From Treponema sp. (GTDB lineage: Bacteria > Spirochaetota > Spirochaetia > Treponematales > Breznakiellaceae), in NCBI GenBank assembly GCA_031259345.1, contig JAIRLQ010000368.1, positions 1-5,436 on the forward strand: 5,436 nt of DNA. Direction: 5' to 3'. The translations under genes and the position numbers were made by a program. This document shows positions 1 through 5,436 of the stretch, one piece after another (within the stretch, counting starts at the first letter, position 1; each line of letters opens with the position of its first letter). Below the pieces are notes generated by a model. It was not told the origin of the DNA and did not search any database. It saw only the letters and a list, made by a program, of their open reading frames with translations.

Positions 1-606
1 CGGGCCAATGCGCCCGGACTGATTCGCCTCCAGCACCTCGTTTCCGTTGAGCGTCATGGAAATAATAGCGGTATCATGGGTTTCGCTGGTAACGGCAATT
101 TTGTAAAATTCGGTTTTTGATTCATCGGCGGCTACCACCTTAATCCAGACAACCTGCCCGGCCGGGTAGTTGTTGATATCCGGCAGGGTAACGGCGATAT
201 TCCGGGTTACCTGCGCCGCATTTGACGCCTCCGGCGTGCCGGAAAGACTTATTTCCGGGGGATACTCATCCGGGGCCGAGACCGCAAAAAAGGCGTTTTC
301 GTGCACATTGGCAAGTTTTACCGACACCGGCTGTACCGGTTTATAATAAAAATTGTTTGGGTCCTCATTTTCAGCAGGAGGCCGCTCGGTGTTTATCACC
401 GCCGATCCCGCTATCGCCGCTTCCATAGACGCCGCCGGGGCGGGCAGGGGATCAACATTTACCCCGCCAATACTTATGGCGGTTATCAAAGTGTCCGGCG
501 TACCGGATGATCTATTATTGTCATCCACTTCCTGCGGACACCCCGTTACAGACAGCAATACTGCCAGAAAGACAACCGTTCTGAGTAACAAATTCTTTAT
601 TTTCAT
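1..606 (-). CDS. Repeat-containing surface lipoprotein, C-terminus cut by window edge
   Basis: This frame is open from an ATG at 606 to the window edge and shows 202 residues; the rest lies outside. Residues 1-22 form a lipoprotein signal peptide (K2, K4, hydrophobic stretch L6-L18) ending in the lipobox VTGC, with Cys23 as the predicted lipidated residue, so the mature protein should be membrane anchored. A low-complexity, acidic linker follows (about 24-37). Residues 38-60 (DTLITAISIGGVNVDPLPAP) resemble 178-202 (DTAIISMTLNGNEVLEANQS), which suggests tandem copies of one module. The stretch around 153-173 (VWIKVVAADESKTEFYKIAV) has the pattern of the cadherin-like beta-sandwich domains common in spirochaete and clostridial surface proteins; that match is from memory of the family. 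The start is supported by AAGGAAG four bases upstream. No enzymatic motif is seen, so a binding or structural surface role is likely. It is separated from the barrel gene to its right by a terminator, so it is probably not part of that operon. Confidence 0.85.
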   Translation of the reverse strand, partial: MKIKNLLLRTVVFLAVLLSVTGCPQEVDDNNRSSGTPDTLITAISIGGVNVDPLPAPAASMEAAIAGSAVINTERPPAENEDPNNFYYKPVQPVSVKLANVHENAFFAVSAPDEYPPEISLSGTPEASNAAQVTRNIAVTLPDINNYPAGQVVWIKVVAADESKTEFYKIAVTSETHDTAIISMTLNGNEVLEANQSGRIGP

Positions 607-618
607 AAAACTTCCTTA

Positions 619-635
619 CGGCAAATTTTTTGCCG
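619..635 (-). promoter_or_regulatory. Hairpin just upstream of the lipoprotein ribosome binding site
   Basis: CGGCAAA (619-625) and TTTGCCG (629-635) form a perfect 7-bp stem with a 3-base loop. On the minus strand it ends one base before the Shine-Dalgarno AAGGAAG (617-611), so it would sit in the leader of the lipoprotein mRNA and could affect ribosome access or mRNA stability. On the plus strand it is followed by G and four T, which makes a weak terminator, but no plus-strand gene ends here. Confidence 0.4.
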
Positions 636-649
636 GTTTTAGTATTGGC

Positions 650-749
650 GTTGTTTAGAAACTTCAGTTTCTGAACAACTCCCGCTAAAAAGGACTTGCA
701 AGCTAAGCGCCGGTTGGCAGATAAGCAACCGGGTTATTGAACAAGTCCA
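650..749 (+). repeat. Structured intergenic repeat, copy 1 (inverted relative to copy 2)
   Basis: This 100-bp block recurs as a reverse complement at 4227-4341. Read on the plus strand it starts with a 13-bp hairpin, GTTGTTTAGAAAC (650-662) and GTTTCTGAACAAC (667-679) around a TTCA loop, with one T.G pair. Next comes CCCGCTAAAAA and then a closing helix GGACTTG (692-698) with CAAGTCC (742-748). Inside that helix lies a second hairpin, CCGGTTG (710-716) with CAACCGG (726-732). The block lies between the barrel gene's stop and the lipoprotein. No open reading frame or transposase is present. The boundaries are where similarity to copy 2 ends on both sides. It may be a non-autonomous mobile repeat or a conserved RNA or terminator module; the window cannot decide. 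Confidence 0.85.
687..749 (-). terminator. Intrinsic terminator of the barrel-protein gene, formed by repeat copy 1
   Basis: Read on the minus strand, 15 bases after the stop codon at 764-766, GGACTTG (748-742) pairs with CAAGTCC (698-692) and is followed directly by five T (691-687). The interior holds a further perfect 7-bp stem, CCGGTTG with CAACCGG (732-726 and 716-710). A stem followed at once by a T run is the form of a rho-independent terminator, here ending the hydrolase-barrel transcript. The outer stem has only modest G+C content, so termination may be incomplete. Confidence 0.6.
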
Positions 750-763
750 TTTTCATCCCGCGC

Positions 764-1915
764 CTAGAGACTATAGACCAGGCGCAGATTTATGTAGTTT
801 GCCGTTTCCACGGCGCCGATTCGGGGAAGTTGCTGGAACCCATACACAAAGGCGGCATAGGCATTGGGATTAAACGTAACCTTGACCTGGGGTTCTATGG
901 TCATGTTGTCATAATCAACCTGGCTCAGGGCCCCAAAATCTTTGGCAAAGGTAAAGGTAAACCCGGCGCTTATCATGGGGGTAATTGAATAGAAAACAAG
1001 CGGCTTGATTGTCAGCAGCTTCTTGTAATACTCACCTTTCTGCAAATTTGCCACCTCAAGGCCGGTACGCAACTGGGCATTAAAACCGTATTCTTCAAAA
1101 CCGATGTAAAGCCAGTTTGTGTAGTTCTTGTATGAACCGTCTCCGTTGACCAAACCGGTATTCCGGCCGTTGGCCCAAACCGAAAGCCCCGGCACATGGT
1201 TTTTCAGTATCTTTTCTTCAACCCGGTAAACCATCGTATGGCCGTCTTCACCCTGCACATTGTCTTTATCCGGCCCGTCCAGGCGCCAGGCAAACCGGAC
1301 AACAAACAGTTCATGGGTATACCCGATACCAAGAACGGTTTCCCGCATAAACATCCCAAAATCCACATCGTACCTGGTACGGTCAACCATGTGGCTTACC
1401 GGATTAAGGGAAAATCCGGCGTCCAGGCCGGGGGCAAAAAACGGTTTGTATTCGGTACGGACACCCGCAAAACTGTTCCCAAAACTTTCGTCCACAGAGG
1501 TATTCAACTCCGGGCCGCCGGTTGCCCAGGGAGAATCCCCCAGTTTCCCGGCGCTGATTTTCAGTTGATCTTCCAGAAAATTGCCGTATGCATAGGAGTA
1601 CGACCAGGCAACGGTTCTTCCGGTAAACGTCGAATCCTCAAAGCGGACTTTGAATCCGATAGTCGAAACAGGCTTAAATTCAAGGTTCAGCCTGAAACGT
1701 CCGGGAATACCGGTAAAACCGGTGGCGGGGCTAAATCCGCCCGCGTCATCGGTGTTCCCCAGCTCCATCAACTGTTTTGGATCCGCATCTCCCGTCTTCC
1801 GGGATTCCCAATAGACGCCGGTTTTTATTTCACCGGAGAAATTAAATTCCTGGGCGAAAGACGCCCGCGAAACCGCGGTTATAACAAGCAAACACAACGT
1901 TAAGCGTTTTTTCAT
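764..1915 (-). CDS. Outer-membrane beta-barrel (porin-like) protein
   Basis: This complete gene encodes 383 residues. Residues 1-21 are a signal peptide (MKKR, hydrophobic LTLCLLVITAV, cleavage after ASFA before QEF). The rest has alternating polar and hydrophobic stretches rich in aromatic residues, short turns and no long hydrophobic helix, as in an outer-membrane barrel of roughly 14-18 strands; it ends LRLVYSL, a near-canonical terminal strand whose last residue is Leu instead of Phe. Landmarks shared with the gene at 4413-5436 include AYGNFLEDQLKISAGKLGDS (109-128), the strand after RETVLGIGYTH (191-201), VYRVEEKILK (229-238), VWANG (246-250) and NWLYIG (267-272). I do not recognise a named family. 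The start at 1915 is preferred over an upstream ATG at 1972 because it has AAAGGA seven bases upstream and begins directly with the signal peptide. It lies 63 bases after the family 30 hydrolase gene, with which it is probably co-transcribed, so uptake of the released oligosaccharides is a reasonable but unproven role. Confidence 0.8.
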   Translation of the reverse strand: MKKRLTLCLLVITAVSRASFAQEFNFSGEIKTGVYWESRKTGDADPKQLMELGNTDDAGGFSPATGFTGIPGRFRLNLEFKPVSTIGFKVRFEDSTFTGRTVAWSYSYAYGNFLEDQLKISAGKLGDSPWATGGPELNTSVDESFGNSFAGVRTEYKPFFAPGLDAGFSLNPVSHMVDRTRYDVDFGMFMRETVLGIGYTHELFVVRFAWRLDGPDKDNVQGEDGHTMVYRVEEKILKNHVPGLSVWANGRNTGLVNGDGSYKNYTNWLYIGFEEYGFNAQLRTGLEVANLQKGEYYKKLLTIKPLVFYSITPMISAGFTFTFAKDFGALSQVDYDNMTIEPQVKVTFNPNAYAAFVYGFQQLPRIGAVETANYINLRLVYSL

Positions 1916-1932
1916 GCCATATTCCTTTCGGC

Positions 1933-1970
1933 GGAGTCTGTCCCATGCCTCCCGGCCTGGAACAAACTCC
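1933..1970 (-). promoter_or_regulatory. Intercistronic hairpin between hydrolase and barrel gene
   Basis: On the minus strand GGAGTTTGTTCC (1970-1959) pairs along all 12 positions with GGGACAGACTCC (1944-1933), using two U.G pairs. The 14-base loop can form a further GCC/GGC helix closed by GGGA. It lies between the hydrolase stop (1979) and the barrel gene's ribosome binding site (about 1921-1927). No T run follows, so it is not a terminator. Such hairpins can protect one end of a processed operon mRNA or adjust translation of the downstream gene. Confidence 0.55.
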
Positions 1971-1978
1971 ATTGTTAT

Positions 1979-3724
1979 TTACTTGTAAAACTTTACCGAC
2001 AGTATCGTGGAGGGGTTCAGTTTTACCGATGCGGTTTTCATATCGGCGCTCATAACCACCGGGGCGGGCTCCATTCTTGCCGTTGTATCGGCCAGGGCGC
2101 TGTTCGTCGGCGCGGGGCCGCCTTTGTTGTAGGTAGCAACGGCGAAAGAGGTTTTGATCGCCACCGGCAGCCTGATGTTCACCCAGGTATCCGTGGCCGA
2201 GGCCGCAGTGGAATTGTTAAACATCACCATAGTAATAACGTTGTCGTCCGCATAGGCGGTGGCCCGGATATTGGCGGGCTCTGACGCGGCGCTAGTCCAG
2301 TCAGCGCCGACCCAGTTGGCGTTGTACCGGTATTTACCGGCGGCGTATTTTGAGTAGTGGGACATGAAATAACCGCGCAACTGGGGCGCGCCGTTCCGCT
2401 GATTGGTTACGCCCGGTTCGGAATCGCCAATTAATCCGTAAAAACGTTTTGCGTACCACATGACGTATGCGTTGTAATCGTGTATCATGACGGTATGGAA
2501 ATCAGCCGCAAAATCCCAAACAGCCGCCCAGGTTGGGTCATAGGACTTGTTGGCGTTGGTATTGCGGAGGTGTTCGGTCATCCACACTTCTTTTCCGGCA
2601 TTGATTGCCCAGTCTTTCCGTTCTCCTATCTGGCCCCCGTAAAAATGACCGGCAAAACCGTCAACCAGGGCAAGGGCCTCAGGATCATTGACAATCGGCA
2701 TATAGAGGCTTGAATTGAAACTGGTGTATTCACCGGGGAACAGTTTTACATGGGGTATCTCCTGATGGATCAGCGGGAATACCTCCTTTACAAAATTGAG
2801 GTTTTCTTCAGGGGTGTAAATGCACCAGGTGGCGTTATCGTCCGGCTCATTCTGTGAGGAAATGGCGAAGATTTTGTTGCCGCCGCCCATACCGGCCTCC
2901 ATCTTTTTGACCCAGGTAATCAAATGGTTTCCCATGTCCGCATAATAATTGGGGTCCAGATGTCCACTGGCAGTTTTGTAGCCATCGGGCGGATTCCATG
3001 GACATCCGATAATCATACCGCCGTATTTGTTTACCAGCCTGCCGATGTCGAAAAGGTCCGAATTATCAATTGAGGTATACACCAGGCCATTCATAATATC
3101 TTCCAGCGGTTCGGGATAGATGATCATTCTCAATATGTTCAGGCCCAGTTTGTCAGGATTAAAAAGCGTATCGGCGTCAGTAATCGTTACATCAGGACAG
3201 GGCGCTCCCCAGGCGTTTATCATCCCGCCAAAACCCCGGACAAACTGATGTTTGGCATTCTCACTGGTATCCACCGAAATATTGAAGCCGCCTGAGGGGG
3301 TCCCCGCCGCTGCCGGATCGAGTACAAACACCGTCGCGTAACGGCTCCTGGTGGAAGTTCTTGTTTCATTGTTGGAATTGGAAACTTCCGCATAGTAATA
3401 ATTTGTTCCAGGGCTATCCGTAGGTGGATCATACCAGGCATTGACAGCTTCCGCGATTTCGATTCCGGTAACTCCCACCGCGTCTGCTTTATACCACTGG
3501 TAGGACAAGACGCCGCCGTCTGAGACGCTTGCTTCCACGGTTAAGAAAATTTGTTCGTTCACCGCAGGCTGATAATCGCCGGGTTGGACGGTAATAAACG
3601 GGGCCCCCGCCTTTGTTCCCGGGTCTTCCGTTTCATCGGTTGCCTGCGGGCAGCCGGGAAAAAATAAAACCACTATTGCCATGAATACGACAATACCCGC
3701 CTTCAAACCTTTTCTGTTTTCCAT
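1979..3724 (-). CDS. Glycoside hydrolase family 30 lipoprotein, probable endo-xylanase with N-terminal Ig-like domain
   Basis: This complete gene encodes 581 residues. Residues 1-24 form a lipoprotein signal (MENRKGLK, then hydrophobic IVVFMAIVVLFF) ending FPGC, with Cys25 as the likely lipid anchor; Pro at -2 is unusual. Residues about 41-135 form an Ig-like module (VQPGDYQ, LSYQWYKAD, YYYAEVSNS). The catalytic (beta/alpha)8 barrel starts near 160 with FVRGFGGM and continues through LGLNILRM (193-200), CPWNPPDG (241-248), ISSQNEPD (288-295), GHFYGGQI (359-366) and WMTEH (381-385). By comparison with the family, Glu293 is the acid/base and Glu384 the nucleophile, both present. RGYFMSHYSKY (450-460) leads into a C-terminal beta-sandwich ending LSVKFYK, so the enzyme looks intact. 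From memory of Bacillus subtilis XynC, the motifs fit the subfamily of glucuronoxylan xylanases best. The loop after the nucleophile (HLRNTN) and the loop YAKRFYG (424-430) differ from XynC, so glucuronic-acid dependence cannot be predicted, and another beta-glycan substrate remains possible. GGAGGG lies four bases before the ATG. It is the first gene of the operon with the barrel protein and lies downstream of a sigma-54 promoter. Confidence 0.9.
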   Translation of the reverse strand: MENRKGLKAGIVVFMAIVVLFFPGCPQATDETEDPGTKAGAPFITVQPGDYQPAVNEQIFLTVEASVSDGGVLSYQWYKADAVGVTGIEIAEAVNAWYDPPTDSPGTNYYYAEVSNSNNETRTSTRSRYATVFVLDPAAAGTPSGGFNISVDTSENAKHQFVRGFGGMINAWGAPCPDVTITDADTLFNPDKLGLNILRMIIYPEPLEDIMNGLVYTSIDNSDLFDIGRLVNKYGGMIIGCPWNPPDGYKTASGHLDPNYYADMGNHLITWVKKMEAGMGGGNKIFAISSQNEPDDNATWCIYTPEENLNFVKEVFPLIHQEIPHVKLFPGEYTSFNSSLYMPIVNDPEALALVDGFAGHFYGGQIGERKDWAINAGKEVWMTEHLRNTNANKSYDPTWAAVWDFAADFHTVMIHDYNAYVMWYAKRFYGLIGDSEPGVTNQRNGAPQLRGYFMSHYSKYAAGKYRYNANWVGADWTSAASEPANIRATAYADDNVITMVMFNNSTAASATDTWVNIRLPVAIKTSFAVATYNKGGPAPTNSALADTTARMEPAPVVMSADMKTASVKLNPSTILSVKFYK

Positions 3725-3780
3725 AAAACCCTCCAGTCCTTCTTAAAATTGATTTTGTATATCAAGGCTGAACGGCGCCG

Positions 3781-3814
3781 CCGCCGAAGCCATGAAAACT
3801 AATGCCTTCGGCGG
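3781..3814 (-). promoter_or_regulatory. Leader hairpin upstream of the hydrolase gene
   Basis: CCGCCGAAG (3781-3789) and CTTCGGCGG (3806-3814) form a perfect, G+C-rich 9-bp stem. Inside it a C-C mismatch is followed by CAT/ATG pairing around an 8-base loop. It lies about 57 bases before the hydrolase start codon, inside the leader expected from the sigma-54 promoter. There is no T run on either side. The minus-strand right arm is followed by more CGG/GGC sequence that could alternatively pair with the CCGCCG arm of the terminator at 3846-3874, so it could act as an antiterminator partner (inference). Confidence 0.45.
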
Positions 3815-3845
3815 TTATGGGGGTACTTCATTGAGAATTCTCCAT

Positions 3846-3874
3846 AAAAAAGGACGCCGTCCAAACGGCGGCCC
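3846..3874 (-). terminator. Intrinsic terminator inside the hydrolase leader (possible attenuator)
   Basis: On the minus strand CGCCGT (3870-3865), loop TTGG and ACGGCG (3860-3855) form a perfect stem. After one mismatch it is extended by GGG (3874-3872) pairing with CCT (3853-3851), and a run of six T (3851-3846) follows. This is a textbook rho-independent terminator on the same strand as the hydrolase. It lies about 100 bases downstream of the predicted sigma-54 start and about 120 bases before the hydrolase ATG, with no convincing gene ending just before it. It therefore either attenuates the operon or ends a short RNA of about 125 bases. Confidence 0.65.
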
Positions 3875-3950
3875 AGCCCTCCTGAAAAGTGAGAAGATAA
3901 ATTTTCCCCTGATATTATGGAAACTAACCGTAAATATTGGCGGTGAGTAT

Positions 3951-3996
<46 letters not shown>

Positions 3997-4226
3997 AGTG
4001 CGGTGAAAATCGTGAAAATAAATAGAATAACGCGGCTTTCCCAAAACCCGGTTTTTTGAAGGCCCTTGACGTTAATATTTTCGAAACACATTTCATCCCG
4101 CTTTTCAGTATTCCATAGCAATGAACCGTAACACTGGCATTTTGGAAAATTATACCCTCCCTCTTTTTTTGTTCGTAAGCAATAAATTATTGAAAAACGG
4201 GTATGAATTTTAGATTTCAGGTATAT
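3997..4226. other. Intergenic region upstream of the sigma-54 promoter
   Basis: No convincing gene is seen here. Short inverted repeats include AAAACC-C-GGTTTT (4043-4055), TTTCGAAA (4079-4086) and CAATAA-A-TTATTG (4180-4192), centred at about -79, -112 and -216 from the predicted start. Any of these could be an activator site, but none is long enough to be convincing. A perfect TATAAT lies on the minus strand (4154-4149) after a purine-rich GAGGGAGGG, without a good -35 box at the usual spacing. It may be a second, sigma-70 type promoter. Confidence 0.3.
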
Positions 4227-4341
4227 TGGACTTGTTCAATAAGGCGAACATTCGGTTCGTTGTTGCTTATCCGCCAGCCTGCGCTTAGCTTGCAAGTCCT
4301 TTTTAGCGGAAGCTGTTCAGAAACTGAAATTTCCAAACAAC
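4227..4341 (-). repeat. Structured intergenic repeat, copy 2 (inverted relative to copy 1)
   Basis: The reverse complement of this block matches copy 1 at 650-749. Shared parts are the 13-position hairpin (4341-4312 here, with several G.T pairs), the segment CCGCTAAAAAGGACTTGC, the stretch AAGCTAAGCGC, GGATAAGCAAC or its equivalent, and TTATTGAACAAGTCCA. The closing helix GGACTTG (4228-4234) with CAAGTCC (4293-4299) is fully conserved. The length difference of 15 bases lies in the inner hairpin, where this copy instead has CGAAC and GTTCG around a 5-base loop. On the plus strand CAAGTCC is followed by five T (4300-4304), so any intrinsic terminator acts on plus-strand transcripts, the reverse of copy 1 relative to the genes. 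Confidence 0.85.
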
Positions 4342-4342
4342 T

Positions 4343-4377
4343 CTATTCTCTGACAGTTTGAAATTGTCAGAGAATAG
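4343..4377 (-). terminator. Strong hairpin downstream of the partial barrel gene
   Basis: CTATTCTCTGACA (4343-4355) and TGTCAGAGAATAG (4365-4377) form a perfect 13-bp stem. On the plus strand it extends to 16 bp with one G.T pair and a 3-base loop. It begins 35 bases after the stop codon at 4413. No T run follows on the minus strand (the next bases are AGTTGTTTGG), so it may be a 3'-end protecting hairpin or a weak terminator instead of a classical one. It touches the edge of repeat copy 2 but has no counterpart at copy 1. Confidence 0.5.
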
Positions 4378-4412
4378 TTCCGGTGGCAGCAGGTAATTTA
4401 TCAAAAATGTTT

Positions 4413-5436
4413 TTAGAAGGTATACACAACCCGGAGGTTTACCCAATGGATATTGGTAACTTCGTCCTTATCTTTTGTCGCATATTCATTCCTGTATTGA
4501 TACACCAGGGCGATGTAGGCGGTACCAAAGTTTACCCTGATCATCGGTTCCACCTGTAAACGCAGATACGGAGAATCTTTATACATCTTGTTTTCACCGA
4601 AATCCTGGGTAAACTGGAATGACGCGCCCACATTCAGAAAGTTATCAAAAAAGTTGTAATAAAAAGCGGGCCTGACCTGTAGGATATGCCGCTCTTCGGA
4701 TATATTATACCCAAGGCGAAACTGGGCGGTAAAAGACTGAGGGGCATACTGGAAGTACAGCCAGTTTACAAGTTCAAGGGCGCTTTTGTCCTCGGAGGCA
4801 AGCCCCTGATACCAGCCGTTGGCCCAAATCTGAAAATTCTCCAGATAGTTTTGTAAAACCCGCTCTTCCAGCCGGTAAACCAGTTGAGCGCCGCGATCTT
4901 CATCATTTTCACTGTCCATCCGGTATGAGAAACGCAGAGCCAATAGATCATGAGTATACGCGATTCCCATCACGGACTCGCGCAGAATATCGCCTATTGT
5001 TTGGGTTTTTGCGCTTTGCATCACCCCGGCATTATAGTCATTTAATACAAAACCCACATTCAGGCCGGGTAAAATATTGGGGCTTATCTCAGTACGGATT
5101 CCTATTCTGGTATCCAGCTCTGTCCACATCTCAGGGCCCGCCGCTCCCCAGGGCGAATCCCCCAATTTTCCCGCGGAAATTTTGAGCTGGTTATTCAAAA
5201 AATGCCCATAAGCAAACGCGTAATCCCATTTGGGCACTTGTTGATCTGTCCACTGGTCTTGTTGAAAACGAACTTTCATCCCCATGTTTTCCTTGTCAAT
5301 CTGCAGATTCATCCGGAAGCGGCCCTGACTTCTGTTATTCATATAGAGCGTTTGATTCACATCGTCATCTTCAGTGTTGTGAACATACCCTTCCGAGGTA
5401 GCCTCCTTATCCCCTATTTGTTTTTGGTAATAAAAA
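4413..5436 (-). CDS. Outer-membrane beta-barrel (porin-like) protein, N-terminus cut by window edge
   Basis: The frame is open from the right window edge to TAA at 4413-4415 and shows 340 residues. A GTG at 5360 is internal: coding continues upstream (residues such as FYYQKQIGDKEATSEGYVH), and those residues align with positions 34 onward of the paralogue at 764-1915. About 34 residues, including the signal peptide, should therefore lie outside. Shared landmarks are GRFRMNLQI, AYGHFLNNQLKISAGKLGDS (visible residues about 75-94), LRESVMGIAYTHDLLALRFS, VYRLEERVLQNY, IWANGW and NWLYFQY. It ends LRVVYTF with a terminal Phe, the usual outer-membrane assembly signal. As in its paralogue, regular amphipathic strands with aromatic belts point to a barrel pore or channel. 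Substrate is unknown. It is 688 bases upstream of the hydrolase gene, with a hairpin and a separate promoter in between, so it is probably a separate transcription unit. Confidence 0.85.
   Translation of the reverse strand, partial: FYYQKQIGDKEATSEGYVHNTEDDDVNQTLYMNNRSQGRFRMNLQIDKENMGMKVRFQQDQWTDQQVPKWDYAFAYGHFLNNQLKISAGKLGDSPWGAAGPEMWTELDTRIGIRTEISPNILPGLNVGFVLNDYNAGVMQSAKTQTIGDILRESVMGIAYTHDLLALRFSYRMDSENDEDRGAQLVYRLEERVLQNYLENFQIWANGWYQGLASEDKSALELVNWLYFQYAPQSFTAQFRLGYNISEERHILQVRPAFYYNFFDNFLNVGASFQFTQDFGENKMYKDSPYLRLQVEPMIRVNFGTAYIALVYQYRNEYATKDKDEVTNIHWVNLRVVYTF

Noticed and set aside
353..658. Plus-strand frame of 101 codons over the left end
   Set aside because: It is antisense to the lipoprotein gene, whose frame is open to the edge, has a lipobox and a ribosome binding site, and shows an internal repeat.
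650..749. Integron attC site, as known from Treponema denticola
   Set aside because: The core boxes RYYYAAC and GTTRRRY are not found at the expected ends, the two copies are in opposite orientation, and they enclose a 3.5-kb promoter-bearing operon rather than a single cassette.
751..761. TTTCATCCCGC also present at 4091-4101 as a direct repeat
   Set aside because: An 11-base match is expected a few times by chance in a window of this size, and the flanks do not match.
1196..1903. Long open frame on the plus strand (235 codons)
   Set aside because: It is fully antisense to the barrel-protein gene, whose frame has a conserved paralogue in this window, a signal peptide and a ribosome binding site. 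The plus-strand product has no recognisable features.
1916..1972. Nineteen-residue N-terminal extension of the barrel protein from an ATG at 1972
   Set aside because: The extension is charged, would precede and bury the signal peptide, and is encoded by a stable intercistronic hairpin. The ATG at 1915 has its own ribosome binding site.
5358..5360. GTG at 5360 as the start of the right-hand barrel gene
   Set aside because: The frame stays open to the window edge and the upstream residues align with the paralogue, so the gene is truncated by the window instead.

Overview
The window looks like chromosomal DNA from a host-associated spirochaete, most likely a Treponema of the termite-gut type. 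This is an inference from three things seen here: two lipoproteins whose mature N-termini both read Cys-Pro-Gln, repeat-rich surface lipoproteins with Ig-like or cadherin-like modules, and a pair of related outer-membrane barrels next to a plant-polysaccharide hydrolase. No ribosomal or other marker gene is present to prove the lineage. All four protein genes lie on the minus strand.

Layout from left to right. Positions 1-606 hold the N-terminal part of a repeat-containing lipoprotein that runs off the left edge. Positions 607-763 are intergenic, with a hairpin just before that gene's ribosome binding site and copy 1 of a structured repeat (650-749), which also works as an intrinsic terminator for the gene to its right. 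Positions 764-1915 hold a complete outer-membrane beta-barrel protein and 1979-3724 a complete glycoside hydrolase family 30 lipoprotein (probable xylanase). These two form an operon, transcribed hydrolase first, with a strong hairpin in the 63-base gap. Positions 3725-4412 are a long control region. It contains a near-perfect sigma-54 promoter (3981-3996) pointing at the hydrolase, a 27-base GA/CT dinucleotide tract that starts at the -12 box and covers the predicted start site, an intrinsic terminator inside the untranslated leader (3846-3874), a second leader hairpin (3781-3814), copy 2 of the repeat in the opposite orientation (4227-4341) and a 16-bp hairpin (4343-4377). Positions 4413-5436 hold the C-terminal 340 residues of a second barrel protein, a clear paralogue of the first, cut by the right edge.

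Working model (inference): the hydrolase is anchored as a lipoprotein and cuts xylan or a related beta-glycan, and the co-transcribed barrel lets the products through the outer membrane. Expression would need sigma-54 and an activator, followed by a decision at the leader terminator. The most unusual parts are the leader and promoter architecture (sigma-54 promoter, CT tract, early terminator) and the two inverted copies of a 100-115 bp element that bracket the whole hydrolase-barrel unit.
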